Positions 1 to 8,347 are shown, counted from the stretch's first letter. The stretch is DNA of 51,254 nt from DASYTH01 sp035762905 (GCF_035762905.1 NZ_DASUCC010000025.1:1-51254), one strand, 5' to 3'. Numbers and translations: made by a program. The notes: a model not told the origin generated them from the letters alone.

Positions 1-39
1 GGGCCCCGGCGGTGAGGGAGATGAAGGAGGCGAATGGTC

Positions 40-1470
40 ATGAAGGAACGCCCGGTGTGGTCCCGGCGCGACTTCCTGGGGATGGGGGCGGGGGTGCTCG
101 GCGCGGCCGGCCTGGCCGCGTGCGGGGGCACGTCCGCCTCGCCCACCAGCGTGCAACCGGATGTTCCCAAGGAACTGCTCGACGCCGCGGCGTCGATGAA
201 GGGCACCTCGATGGGGCTGCTGTCGCAGAAGCTGTACTCGACAGCGGCCAACGATCAGCTCGACGGATCGATCAAGAAGTTCGCCGACGCCACCGGGACG
301 AAGATCGAGAACAGCCTGGTCCAGGCCGACGCCGGTGACGTGGTGGCCAAGATCGACGCCGAGGTCAAGGGCGGGGTGGCGCGCGACCTGGCGTTCATGA
401 CCGACTCCCGGTTCGTCGCGCAGTTCCAGGCGCTGGGCGACCTGGAGGACGTGACGGACGTCGTCAAGGCGCTGACCGGCAAGTACGGCGAGCCCTGTGC
501 GGAGGCGAAGAACTTCTGTGTCTTCGACGGCAAGTGGTTCGCGATCCCGTACCACTTCATCGGGATCGGGTCGTTCCTGCGCAAGGACTGGATGCAAGAC
601 AAGGGAATCACCCCCAAGGAGATCTACACCTGGGAGGAACTGCGGGACCTGTGCCTGGAGATCTCCGACCCGTCCAAGCGCCGGTTCGGCTGGGGCATGA
701 CCGTGAACCGGTCCGGTGACGCCAACGGCATGATCGAGGCACTGATCAACGCCTACGGCGGGTCGGTCGCCTCCAACGACGGCAGGAAGGTCACGTTCGA
801 CTCCCCCGAGACGGTCCAGGCCGTGACCTTCCTGGCCGACATCTACACCAACCCCAAGTACAAGCCGATGCTGCCGCCCGGGGTGGCCGCCTGGACCGAC
901 TCCAGCAACAACGAGAACTGGCTCGCCGGGATCCTCGGCTACACCCGCAACCAGTTCAGCGTCTACGCCGACTCCAAGACCAAGAACAACCCGGTCTACG
1001 CCAACACGCACCCGTTCAACGGCGCCACCGGACCGGCGATCGACCAGCCCCTCGCGTTCGGCCAGTCCAACTCGTTCGTCGTGTTCAAGGGAGCCAAGAA
1101 CCCCGACCTCGCCAAGCTGGTGGCGAAGTACATGGTCAGCGGGAGCGCACTGCTCGGTGTCGCGAAGGGAGCACCGTGCCTGGTCAACCCCGCGTGGGAC
1201 AAGGTATGGGACTCCGACCCGTACTACACCAGCGGTGACCCGGCCTTCGCCGCGCTGCGGGAGCAGACCCGCGCGCGGCTCCCGTTGACCACCAAGACCG
1301 GCTACGCGTTCCCCCAGGCCCCCAGCCCCGGCGAGCAAGCCGCCACCGCCGCCTATCTGCTGACCGACATGATGCAGTCGGTCATCCAGGGCACCCGGCC
1401 GGCCGAGGCCGTTGCCTCGACCCACGCCCGGATCGTCCAGGTCTTCGAACAGCAGGGCTACAAGCAGTGA
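40..1470 (+). CDS. ABC sugar-type solute-binding lipoprotein
   Basis: Extracellular substrate-binding lipoprotein of a carbohydrate-type (family 1) ABC importer. The N-terminus carries a twin-arginine-like motif (SRRDFLG, residues 8-14) followed by a hydrophobic stretch and a lipobox LAAC with Cys28, so export by Tat and lipid anchoring are likely. The remaining ~450 residues look like a periplasmic-binding fold (for example the DMMQSVIQG segment near the C-terminus). Start: AAGGAGG at 24-30 is 9 nt from ATG 40; an in-frame ATG at 34 is only 3 nt away and less likely. The stop overlaps the next start (GTGA), so it is co-translated with the permease. The sugar cannot be told from sequence. Confidence 0.9.
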   Translation: MKERPVWSRRDFLGMGAGVLGAAGLAACGGTSASPTSVQPDVPKELLDAAASMKGTSMGLLSQKLYSTAANDQLDGSIKKFADATGTKIENSLVQADAGDVVAKIDAEVKGGVARDLAFMTDSRFVAQFQALGDLEDVTDVVKALTGKYGEPCAEAKNFCVFDGKWFAIPYHFIGIGSFLRKDWMQDKGITPKEIYTWEELRDLCLEISDPSKRRFGWGMTVNRSGDANGMIEALINAYGGSVASNDGRKVTFDSPETVQAVTFLADIYTNPKYKPMLPPGVAAWTDSSNNENWLAGILGYTRNQFSVYADSKTKNNPVYANTHPFNGATGPAIDQPLAFGQSNSFVVFKGAKNPDLAKLVAKYMVSGSALLGVAKGAPCLVNPAWDKVWDSDPYYTSGDPAFAALREQTRARLPLTTKTGYAFPQAPSPGEQAATAAYLLTDMMQSVIQGTRPAEAVASTHARIVQVFEQQGYKQ

Positions 1471-3476
1471 CCGTCCTGCGTCAGCGGCCGGCGCCGGCCC
1501 GTCCGGCGCCGAGCGCGTCGTCCTCGCTCACCACATCGCAGCGGCTGCTCGGGCGCGACTGGCGCCTCGCTGCGGTGTTCATCGGGCCGACGCTGTTGCT
1601 GGTCGCAGGTCTGATCCTGGTCCCGATCGTCAGCTCGATCTTCACCAGCGCCACGGAGCGCCACGGTGCCGAGACGGTCTTCGTCGGGCTGGACAACTAC
1701 ACCGCCCTCATTGACGACGCGGTTTTCCACAAGGGCGTGCTCAACTCGTTCGTCTTCACCGCGTACGCCGAGATCTTCAAAGTGACCCTCGGTCTCATCG
1801 CGGCGTTGATGCTGCACCACATGCGCCGCGGCCGGGCGATCATCGCAGGGGTGATCCTGCTGCCGTGGGTGGTGCCGACGGTCGTCACGGCCTTCACCTG
1901 GCGGTCCTTGTTCGACCCGATCTTCGGCAGCGTCAACGTCCTGCTCACCGACTCCGGGATCGGGCCCGGCCTCGCCGCGATCGGGCTCGTCGACAGGTGG
2001 CCCGCGGAGTGGCTGTCCGATCCCGCGCTCGCGATGCCGGCGGTCATCCTGGTCAACGTCTGGAAGGGCATCCCGTTCTTCACGGTGACGTTCCTCGCCG
2101 GGCTCAAGGCCATCGACAGCGGTCTTTACGAGTCGGCGATGGTGGACGGCGCCTCGGCGTGGCAGCGCTTCGTGCACATCACGCTGCCGGGGCTGCGCAA
2201 CATCATGATCGTGACGGTGCTGCTGTCGTCGATCTGGACGTTCAACAACTTCGACCTGATCTGGCTGATGACCCAGGGCGGACCGGGGGACGCCACCGCC
2301 CCGTATGTGATGGTGGCCTACTCGAAGGCCATCCAGCAGTTGCAGCTGGGCGCGGGCGCCGCGGTCACGTTGGTGATGCTGCCGATCATCGCCATCCTCG
2401 TGGTGATCCTGGTGCGGATGATGCGACGCAGCGACCTGCCGGGCGCAGGCGACACAGGGCGCAGGCGGCTGACTCCCGCTCAGCGCCGAGCACTGCCGTG
2501 GGTGATCGTCGTGGCCTCGACGCTCATCCTGGTCTGGGCGTCGCCGCAGATCGTGTGGAAGGCCGCGCTCGTGCTGGGCGTGTTCGTGGTGCTCGCGGCC
2601 GCCGTCGGTTGGGTCGTTTCCGCGCTCGCCGCGCGGGGCAACCGGCTGGCCGCACGCCTGGTCGGCGGCGCCGGCACGGGGGTCGCGCTGGTGGGTCTGC
2701 TGGGCTTCGTGCTGGTTCCGCTCTACTGGATGACGGTCACGGCCTTCAAGTCCGACAACCAGATCGTCGCGCGCACCGACGACCTGTGGCCGACCCCGTG
2801 GAGCACCGAGCAGTTCACCAACCTGTTCACGGGAAAGGCGTTCGGCACCTGGTACGTCAACACGATCCTGGTGTCGGTGGCGTCCACCGTGATCGCCCTG
2901 ATCTGTGCGGCGCTGGCCGGCTACGCGCTGGCGCGGCTGAGGTTCCGGGGTTCGCAGAGCTTCACGGTGACGATCCTGCTCACCTACGTGATGCCGGGCG
3001 CGCTGCTGTTCATCCCGCTGTATCAGCTGATGAGCGGGATCGGGCTCAACGACTCGTTGTGGTCGCTCGTGCTCGCCTACCCCACGTTCACCCTGCCGTT
3101 CGCGACGTGGCTGCTCGTTGGCTACTTCAAGACGATCCCGGCCGATCTCGAGGAGGCTGCGCTGGTCGACGGCTGCACCCGGTTCGGGTCGTTCGTCCGG
3201 ATCGTGCTGCCGCTGGCCAAGCCCGGCCTGCTCGCGGTCGCACTGTTCACGCTCACCAACGCCTGGAACGAGTTCCTGTTCGCCTTCGTGTTCATCACCA
3301 ACGACGACTACAAGACACTGCCCGTCGGCATGCAATCGATGATCTTCGGCGACGTCGTACCGCAGGGCCAACTGGCCGCGGCCTCGCTGCTGATCAGCAT
3401 CCCGGTCGTGCTCATGTACGGGTTCGGGCAACGATTCCTGACCGAAGGCCTCACCGCAGGGGCCGTGAAGGGATGA
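1467..3476 (+). CDS. Fused MalF-MalG type ABC sugar permease
   Basis: A 669-aa inner-membrane protein containing two complete ABC permease subunits in one chain; they are usually two genes of about 300 aa each. The first half has the EAA-loop signature YESAMVDGASAWQRF...LPGL, the second EEAALVDGCTRFGSF...LPLAKPGL; each contacts an ATPase. A linker with two extra hydrophobic stretches (about residues 340-410) joins them, as expected if both halves keep their topology. It starts at GTG 1467 overlapping the binding-protein stop. No ATPase gene follows, so a shared ATPase (MsiK-like, known in actinomycetes) is inferred. A 16-codon frame starting ATGA at 3473 may be a relic of a lost downstream gene. 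Confidence 0.92.
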   Translation: MTVLRQRPAPARPAPSASSSLTTSQRLLGRDWRLAAVFIGPTLLLVAGLILVPIVSSIFTSATERHGAETVFVGLDNYTALIDDAVFHKGVLNSFVFTAYAEIFKVTLGLIAALMLHHMRRGRAIIAGVILLPWVVPTVVTAFTWRSLFDPIFGSVNVLLTDSGIGPGLAAIGLVDRWPAEWLSDPALAMPAVILVNVWKGIPFFTVTFLAGLKAIDSGLYESAMVDGASAWQRFVHITLPGLRNIMIVTVLLSSIWTFNNFDLIWLMTQGGPGDATAPYVMVAYSKAIQQLQLGAGAAVTLVMLPIIAILVVILVRMMRRSDLPGAGDTGRRRLTPAQRRALPWVIVVASTLILVWASPQIVWKAALVLGVFVVLAAAVGWVVSALAARGNRLAARLVGGAGTGVALVGLLGFVLVPLYWMTVTAFKSDNQIVARTDDLWPTPWSTEQFTNLFTGKAFGTWYVNTILVSVASTVIALICAALAGYALARLRFRGSQSFTVTILLTYVMPGALLFIPLYQLMSGIGLNDSLWSLVLAYPTFTLPFATWLLVGYFKTIPADLEEAALVDGCTRFGSFVRIVLPLAKPGLLAVALFTLTNAWNEFLFAFVFITNDDYKTLPVGMQSMIFGDVVPQGQLAAASLLISIPVVLMYGFGQRFLTEGLTAGAVKG

Positions 3477-3499
3477 GCGTGCACCGCGGTCATCGGGTT

Positions 3500-3520
3500 G
3501 ACCGTCCCACCTGGACGGTC
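3500..3520. terminator. Hairpin between convergent genes
   Basis: Perfect 8-bp inverted repeat GACCGTCC / GGACGGTC with a 5-nt loop, lying between the stop of the permease and the stop of the SDR gene on the opposite strand. No T-tract follows, typical of high-GC actinomycete terminators. It could serve both directions. Confidence 0.6.
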
Positions 3521-3529
3521 TGACTTCAC

Positions 3530-4357
3530 CTAGGGGTGGGCCTCGGTGCGCGGGTCGGTGTCTCGGGTGGCGAGGTTGGTGGCGGCTTGGCCGAGCATGC
3601 GGCCGTTGAGCCGGATGGAGATTCGGCGTGGGGTGAGCCGGGTGAGCAGACGCAGGCGCCGGTCGGGCACGATCATGGGGTGTCCGGTGTGGAGGGCGTG
3701 GATGGTCTGTCGGACGGCGGTGGCCGCGGGAAGGGGTCGGATCGGGAGGCTGGTTCGGTCCAGGCCGAACCGGTCGATGATCGGGGTGTCGACGTTGCCG
3801 GGGAGCATGACGATGACCTTCACTCCGGCCGGCTTCAGTTCATGGTGCAGCGCCTCGCCGAGGTTGAGGACGTAGGATTTCGCGGCGCTTTCGTGGGCCA
3901 TGTTGGGCAGCCCGTGCATCGCACCGAGGGCGGAGACCAGGACCATGGCGCCGCGGCCGCGTTGGACGAACCGGCGGCCGAAGCCGTGGGCCAGGTCCAG
4001 GTGGGTGGTGGTGTTGAGGATGAGGCGTTGGTGCAGGTCGGGTAGGTCCTGGTCGAGGAACCGGCCGGGGTTTCCGTTGCCGGCGTTGGAGATCAGCAGT
4101 CCCACGTCGAGGTCCTGGCAGACCGTGAGGAGTTCCGCCGCGCCGTCGGCGTGGCTGAGGTCGACGGTGACGACGCGGTGCTCGATGGAGTGGACCCGGG
4201 TGAGGTCCCGGCCCAGTGCGGTGAGCCGGTCGGTGGAGCGTGCGGCCAGCACCAGGTTGAGTCCACCAACCGCGCAGTGTTCAGCGAAAGCGCGGCCGAT
4301 GCCGGAGGAGGCTCCGGTGATGACGGCCCAGGATCCGTAGGTGGACAGGGCGCTCAT
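3530..4357 (-). CDS. SDR-family oxidoreductase lacking the catalytic Tyr
   Basis: 275-aa short-chain dehydrogenase/reductase with a clear NAD(P)-binding motif (TGASSGIG, residues 15-22), the NAG motif and a serine in the VSALGA region. At the YxxxK position the sequence reads ESAAK, so the usual catalytic tyrosine is glutamate (codon GAA) while the lysine is kept. Either the enzyme uses another acid or it binds cofactor without classical reduction. The start ATG overlaps the stop of the SRPBCC fragment (ATGA), so the two are co-transcribed from the TetR-controlled divergent promoter at 4573-4654. Substrate unknown. Confidence 0.85.
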   Translation of the reverse strand: MSALSTYGSWAVITGASSGIGRAFAEHCAVGGLNLVLAARSTDRLTALGRDLTRVHSIEHRVVTVDLSHADGAAELLTVCQDLDVGLLISNAGNGNPGRFLDQDLPDLHQRLILNTTTHLDLAHGFGRRFVQRGRGAMVLVSALGAMHGLPNMAHESAAKSYVLNLGEALHHELKPAGVKVIVMLPGNVDTPIIDRFGLDRTSLPIRPLPAATAVRQTIHALHTGHPMIVPDRRLRLLTRLTPRRISIRLNGRMLGQAATNLATRDTDPRTEAHP

Positions 4358-4560
4358 CGCTCGGCCGCCTCGGCGGTCTTCGGTGCGGTGTCGAGTTGGT
4401 CGTGGACGACGGTGAGCAGAGTGACCCCATCCGCATCGGGCTCGATCAGCCAGCTGACCCGGCTGGACGGCTCGGCCGCCAGGCCGGGATCGTACCGGCC
4501 GCGGTAGCTGATCACGAGTCGGTGCGGTGGATCCAGGACGGTGTCATCGGAACTGCTCAT
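4354..4560 (-). CDS. SRPBCC (AHSA1-like) domain fragment
   Basis: 68-aa frame matching only the middle of an AHSA1/SRPBCC domain: DPPHRLVISYRGRYDP, AAEPSSRVSWLIEP and the TLLTVVHDQLD strand pattern. Family members are about 150 aa; the first ~45 and last ~35 residues are missing. It still has a plausible start (GAGG 6 nt before ATG 4560; an upstream in-frame GTG at 4572 exists) and is coupled by ATGA to the SDR gene. It is either a decayed gene kept for translational coupling or a minimal protein. Located directly downstream of the TetR operator. Confidence 0.6.
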   Translation of the reverse strand: MSSSDDTVLDPPHRLVISYRGRYDPGLAAEPSSRVSWLIEPDADGVTLLTVVHDQLDTAPKTAEAAER

Positions 4561-4572
4561 CGAATTCCTCAC

Positions 4573-4598
4573 GAGTTAGTTAGATGACTGACTAACTC
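4573..4598. promoter_or_regulatory. Palindromic operator of the TetR regulator
   Basis: 26-bp inverted repeat with arms GAGTTAGTTA and TGACTAACTC (9 of 10 pairs) around a 6-nt spacer. It lies in the promoter gap between the SRPBCC/SDR operon and the divergent TetR gene, the usual place for an autoregulatory operator. Confidence 0.7.
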
Positions 4599-4634
4599 GA
4601 CCGTAGCAGTCTTGACCCCGGGCGGGCTAGGGTC

Positions 4635-4654
4635 TGAGTGAGATGACTGACTCA
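4635..4654. promoter_or_regulatory. Second partial operator overlapping TetR start codon
   Basis: Imperfect inverted repeat, arms TGAGTGAG and CTGACTCA around ATGA, sharing the GATGACTGACT core with the 4573-4598 site. It covers the ATG of the TetR gene, so occupancy could block its own expression. Confidence 0.45.
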
Positions 4655-5224
4655 CGCACCGCGCGCGGCGGCAAGCGGGAGCGGCTGGTCGCCGGCGCGG
4701 CCGAGTTGCTGCACCGCCAGGGTGTCGCCGCGACCACGCTCGCCGACGTCGCGCACGCGGCCGATGTTCCCGTGGGAAATATCTATTACTACTTCAAGAC
4801 CAAGGACGACCTGGTCCGGGCCGTGATCGAAGCCCAGGTCGGCCAGGTCGATGCCATGCTCGGCGCCTTGGCGGAGCTTTCCGGGCCGGCGGAGCGGCTC
4901 ACGGCGCTGGTGCGCCGGTGGGAGCAGATGCGCGACCTGGTCGCCCGCTACGGCTGCCCGTTCGGCACGCTGACCGCCGAGCTCGACCGGCGCGACGACG
5001 GCCTGGACATCGAGGCGGCCCGACCAATCCGGCGCATCCTCGAGTGGATGGAGATCCAGCTGCAGAACCTGGGCCATCGTGACGCGCGCGAGCTCGCGAC
5101 CGCCCTGTTCGCCGGCGTCCAGGGAGGCGCGCTGCTGACCAGCGCGCTGCGCGACCCCGAACTCATGTCTGGCCAAGTGCGGCACCTCGAACGGTGGATT
5201 GACACCCTCGCCGCACCGCCATGA
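4643..5224 (+). CDS. TetR-family transcriptional repressor
   Basis: 193-aa regulator with an N-terminal TetR helix-turn-helix: LVAGAAELLHRQGVAATTLADVAHAADVPVG, then NIYYYFKTKDDLV at residues 49-61. The remainder is a helical ligand-binding domain with a Cys-Pro (YGCPFGTL) typical of the AcnR/YxaF-like TetR_C group. It diverges from the SRPBCC-fragment/SDR operon, and two related palindromes lie in and beside the 5' end, so it probably represses both itself and that operon. Ligand unknown. Start ATG 4643 is the only one giving a full HTH domain. Confidence 0.9.
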   Translation: MTDSRTARGGKRERLVAGAAELLHRQGVAATTLADVAHAADVPVGNIYYYFKTKDDLVRAVIEAQVGQVDAMLGALAELSGPAERLTALVRRWEQMRDLVARYGCPFGTLTAELDRRDDGLDIEAARPIRRILEWMEIQLQNLGHRDARELATALFAGVQGGALLTSALRDPELMSGQVRHLERWIDTLAAPP

Positions 5225-5505
5225 TCACCCAGGCCGAGTGGCGGTGGCCTTCGAATGGGCCAGGCCGCGGATACCCCACGCCCGCGGCCGGGCCGGCACA
5301 AGCGGACGCCAGCTAACAAACGTCGAAGGTCGCGAAATTGTACCCCAGCTGGTGCCAATCGCCGGAAATGCTCATCCAATAGATGTTATCAGCGCCGCGC
5401 TGGAACGGATATCCCTATCTCCAATGCCTTCATATCTATAATTGCCACCGCCTTCCGGTTGAAGGAATGCGTTGGCCGCGCCGAAGGCGGGCCCCGTTTC
5501 CTGCA
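5225..5505. other. Gene-free stretch beside WD40 relic
   Basis: No open frame here has coding-like third-position GC or recognisable motifs. It contains locally AT-richer DNA (about 5380-5450) unlike the flanking genes and is probably decayed sequence. The 224 bases 5892-6115 after the WD40 relic are likewise without a recognisable gene except for the start region of the reductase. Confidence 0.4.
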
Positions 5506-5891
5506 ATGCCATCGTTCGGAAGGTCGTGGGCGACCGCATTGGCGCCCGACGGGAACCTCAGCGCCGGCGCCGGACCCCGGGTTGACACCACGGTCCTGTC
5601 GACAATCCACGGCCCGCGCGGCATCGACGACGCCGTCGATGTCCGCGCCGACAACAACCCGACGCTCTCCGGAGCGAGATGGCGGAACGGCCATACACGC
5701 TTATGGGACATTTCGAACGTCGAACAGCCGCGAGAACTTCCGTCCTCGGCATAAACGCGCTCAACGTCGTATTCAGCGACGATGGCCGAAAGCTCGCCGT
5801 GGTGGAGTTCGACAGCGCCCACACCTCGAGCAGAGTGAGCGTGTGGGACATCAAAACGCAGGCCAGGGCACTGCCACGACAGTGGCCCTGA
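5506..5891 (+). pseudogene. WD40-repeat protein relic
   Basis: Two pieces of a WD40 beta-propeller in different frames. In one frame (to 5754) come ALAPDGNL and GHTRLWDISN; then, after a frame change near 5743-5755, VVFSDDGRKLAVVE and RVSVWDIKT run to a stop at 5891. These are the end and start motifs of WD40 blades (VAFSPDG...RLWD). No start codon or complete blade set remains. The base composition is less GC-biased than the neighbours. Probably the decayed end of a large WD40/STAND-type protein. Confidence 0.6.
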
Positions 5892-6115
5892 CGCCACGAC
5901 CCGGGCGATGGCCCACGCCCTGGCGAAGGTCGACAACCGCCGTGGCCGTGGTGCTCTTCGAGGGCATCAGCGACCAGATCGCACTGGAAACGGCCGCCGT
6001 GGGCCGCGGCCGGCAGCCCGAAGCGCAGCCGCACCGGCGGACGCAGCACGCGCACAGATTAGGTTTTCGTGCCGCGCCCGTCTGTACGTATGAGATCGAC
6101 TCACGGGAGGCTGGC

Positions 6116-6685
6116 ATGATGCGGAAACTGATCTTCGGCATGAACGTGGCCCTGGACGGCTACATCGCCGCGACCGGCGACGACATCGGCTGGGGCGGGC
6201 CGCCGAGCGACGAGCTGTTCGGGTGGTGGCTCGACCATGAGCGGGCAAGCGGCTTGACGCTGTACGGGCGCAAGCTGTGGGAGACGATGAGCTCCTACTG
6301 GCCGACCGGCGACCAGCAGCCCAACGCGACCCCGGCGCAGATCGAGTTCGCACGGAACTGGCGGGACACGCCGAAGGTGGTGTTCTCCTCGACGATCGAC
6401 AAGGTCGACTGGAACACCCGCCTGGTCACCGGCGACGCGGTCGCCGAGATCACCCGGCTCAAGGCCGAGGACGGCGGCCCGATGACCATCGGCGGCGCGA
6501 CGCTCGCCGGGGCTGCCATGCGGGCCGGGCTGATCGACGAGTACGCCCTGGCCACCTACCCGGTCCTGGTGGGCGGCGGCACGCCGTTCTTCACGGCGCT
6601 GGACAGCTGGGTGAACCTGAACCTCGTGGAGACGCGGACGTTTCCCGGCGGCGTGGTGCTGACGCGATACGAGACGAGGCGATGA
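6116..6685 (+). CDS. Dihydrofolate reductase-like (RibD C-terminal) protein
   Basis: 189-aa protein of the RibD_C/DHFR-like superfamily: MRKLIFGMNVALDGYIA at the N-terminus, YGRKLWETMSSYWP, VVFSSTID, and the NADPH-binding stretch IGGATLAGAAMRAGLIDEYALATYPVLVGGG. Members are NADPH-dependent reductases whose natural substrate is mostly unknown; it is not the essential FolA type. GGGAGG at 6105-6110 precedes ATG 6116 by 5 nt (an adjacent ATG at 6119 is equally possible). It converges with the sigma factor gene, a frequent neighbour of this family. Confidence 0.88.
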   Translation: MMRKLIFGMNVALDGYIAATGDDIGWGGPPSDELFGWWLDHERASGLTLYGRKLWETMSSYWPTGDQQPNATPAQIEFARNWRDTPKVVFSSTIDKVDWNTRLVTGDAVAEITRLKAEDGGPMTIGGATLAGAAMRAGLIDEYALATYPVLVGGGTPFFTALDSWVNLNLVETRTFPGGVVLTRYETRR

Positions 6686-6727
6686 GCAACGGGCCACATG
6701 CTCGGCTCGTGCGGCCAGGTCAGGTGA

Positions 6728-7741
6728 TCACAGTGTCGGGGGCAGGTCCAGCCATGGTTTGTCGGTGGCATCGAATCCGGTGAGCTCGGCGATCTTCCCG
6801 TCGACGATGTGCAGGACCGCGATGGCGAACAGCCGGTACTGCGGGTCGTCGGGGGTGCGGAGGTACAGCACGGCGGCAGGCATGCGGTTGACCATCGTGG
6901 CGATACAGCGCCAGTCGTCGTGGCCGCGCTGGAAGAGCCCACCGGAGACCCAGCCGTCCACCGCATCCTTGGCCGTCATGATCAAGGTGCCCGGCTCGGG
7001 CAGCATCGCGAAGCGCAGGTCGTCGCGCAGCAGGGACATCAGCCCGTCGAGGTCGTTGCGCTCATGGGCGTCGATGTAGGACTTCACCACGCCGCGCTCG
7101 TCATTGGACAGCTCGTGGGTGGCGGGGCTGCGCCAGTCGAGGCGGCGGTCGGGCAGCTGCTCGCGCATCGTCACGCGCGCCCGCTGCAGTGCGCTGGTCA
7201 CCGATGCGACGGTCAGCTCGAGGGCATCGGCGGCCTTGGACGCCGGCCAGCCCAGGACGTCGCGCAGGATGAACACCGCCCGCTGCCGCGGCGGCAGGTG
7301 CTGGACGGCGACGATGAACGCCAGCTCGATCGTCTCCCGCGCCACCACCGATTCCTGCGGGTCCTCGGGGAGCATCCGGTCGGGGTAGGGCTGCAGGTAC
7401 AGCAGCTCGGAGCCGGAGTCCGACAGTTCGGACGGTACGGGTGTGCGGTCCTTGCGCTTGTCCAGGAAGTCGAGGCAGACGTTCGTCGCGATCCGGTACA
7501 GCCAGGTCCGCAGCGCAGCGTGGCCCTTGAACGACTCCCGCTTGTTCCACGCTCGCAGCAACGTCTCCTGCGTCATGTCCTGGGCGTCCTCGTAGTTCGC
7601 GAGCATCCGGTAGCAGTGCACCTGCAGCTCACGCCGGTGGCGCTCCGTGATGAGCGCGAACCGCGCCGTATCGCCTGAGCGGACCGCCGCGATGAACGTG
7701 GCCTCGTCGGCGCCCAGCGGTCTAGCGTCGGTCATGGTCAT
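6728..7741 (-). CDS. ECF sigma factor, SigG-like, with SnoaL-type C-terminus
   Basis: 337-aa extracytoplasmic-function sigma factor. Region 2 (residues ~20-85) contains ALITERHRRELQVHCYRML...DMTQETLLRAW and region 4 (~150-205) LPPRQRAVFILRDVLGWPASKAADALE. The spacer with LQPYPDRMLPEDPQESVVARETIELAF is characteristic of the actinobacterial SigG-like group. The C-terminal ~130 residues form a SnoaL/NTF2-like domain (VKSYIDAHERNDLDGLMSLL), which in such sigma factors replaces a separate anti-sigma factor; none is seen nearby. AAGGA precedes ATG 7741; an ATG at 7735 and a GTG at 7753 are alternatives. Confidence 0.92.
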   Translation of the reverse strand: MTMTDARPLGADEATFIAAVRSGDTARFALITERHRRELQVHCYRMLANYEDAQDMTQETLLRAWNKRESFKGHAALRTWLYRIATNVCLDFLDKRKDRTPVPSELSDSGSELLYLQPYPDRMLPEDPQESVVARETIELAFIVAVQHLPPRQRAVFILRDVLGWPASKAADALELTVASVTSALQRARVTMREQLPDRRLDWRSPATHELSNDERGVVKSYIDAHERNDLDGLMSLLRDDLRFAMLPEPGTLIMTAKDAVDGWVSGGLFQRGHDDWRCIATMVNRMPAAVLYLRTPDDPQYRLFAIAVLHIVDGKIAELTGFDATDKPWLDLPPTL

Positions 7742-7902
7742 CAATCCTTCCACCGGTGCCAGAGGGCTACCAGAACTGACGACGTGGCGGAGGATTTCTG
7801 ATCGGCCAAGCCGCTGACCCCGAGCCGTTCGTCAGGACGGAGGGGTCGGGTCGATCCAGGGGAGGTGTTCCGGGTCCCGACACGCCGCCGAATTACAGTG
7901 TT

Positions 7903-7916
7903 GACTTATATAAGTC
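7903..7916. promoter_or_regulatory. Perfect palindrome, probable ArsR operator
   Basis: GACTTATATAAGTC is a perfect 14-bp palindrome, AT-rich in a GC-rich genome, overlapping a TTGACT -35-like hexamer (7901-7906). A TACATT -10-like hexamer lies 17 bp on (7924-7929), about 10 nt before the GTG start of the ArsR gene, so the ArsR mRNA is probably nearly leaderless and self-repressed. Confidence 0.65.
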
Positions 7917-7938
7917 GAAGCCGGTACATTCGCTCGTC

Positions 7939-8346
7939 GTGCACGCGTTTGACGTTCTTGGCGACCCTGTGCGCCGGCGCATTCTGGAACTGCTGGCCGA
8001 CGGTGAGCAGACCTCCGGGGCGGTCACGGACGTCATCCGGGCCCAGTTCGGCATCTCCCAGCCCGCTGTCTCCCAACATCTGCGCGTGCTACGCGACAGC
8101 GGGTTCGCGTCGGTGCGGGCCGAGGGCACCCACCGGTTCTACACAGTTGAGCCCGCGCCGTTGCGCGAGGTCGATGCGTGGCTGGACCGGTTCCGCTGGT
8201 TTTGGGAACAACGCCTCGACGCCCTCGGCACCGAGCTGGCCCGGGGCAGGCGCGCACGCCGGACCCGGGCCAGTGGAGCGCTCGCCAAGCCGGCCGGGTT
8301 CCGCACCGATCCGGGCAGGACCGATCCACCTACCGAGAGGACATGA
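7939..8346 (+). CDS. ArsR-family winged-helix repressor
   Basis: 135-aa ArsR-type regulator: HAFDVLGDPVRRRILELLADGEQTSGAVTDVI, then the recognition helix ISQPAVSQHLRVLRDSGFASVRAEGTHRFY. There is no metal-binding ELCVCDL motif; this is the subgroup paired with SRPBCC proteins. The C-terminal ~35 residues are basic and low-complexity. Start GTG 7939 lacks a ribosome binding site and sits just after a probable promoter, fitting leaderless translation. The stop lies 1-2 nt before the SRPBCC start, so the two form an operon. Confidence 0.9.
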   Translation: MHAFDVLGDPVRRRILELLADGEQTSGAVTDVIRAQFGISQPAVSQHLRVLRDSGFASVRAEGTHRFYTVEPAPLREVDAWLDRFRWFWEQRLDALGTELARGRRARRTRASGALAKPAGFRTDPGRTDPPTERT

Positions 8347-8347
8347 C

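Noticed and set aside
1458..3431. Minus-strand open frame of 657 codons opposite the fused permease
   Set aside because: Asp/Arg/His/Gln-rich shadow of the membrane protein gene, without a recognisable fold.
5255..6115. In-frame extension of the RibD/DHFR-like gene by about 287 codons upstream
   Set aside because: The extension is Arg/Pro/Thr-rich, overlaps the WD40 relic in other frames, and a good ribosome binding site marks the start at 6116.
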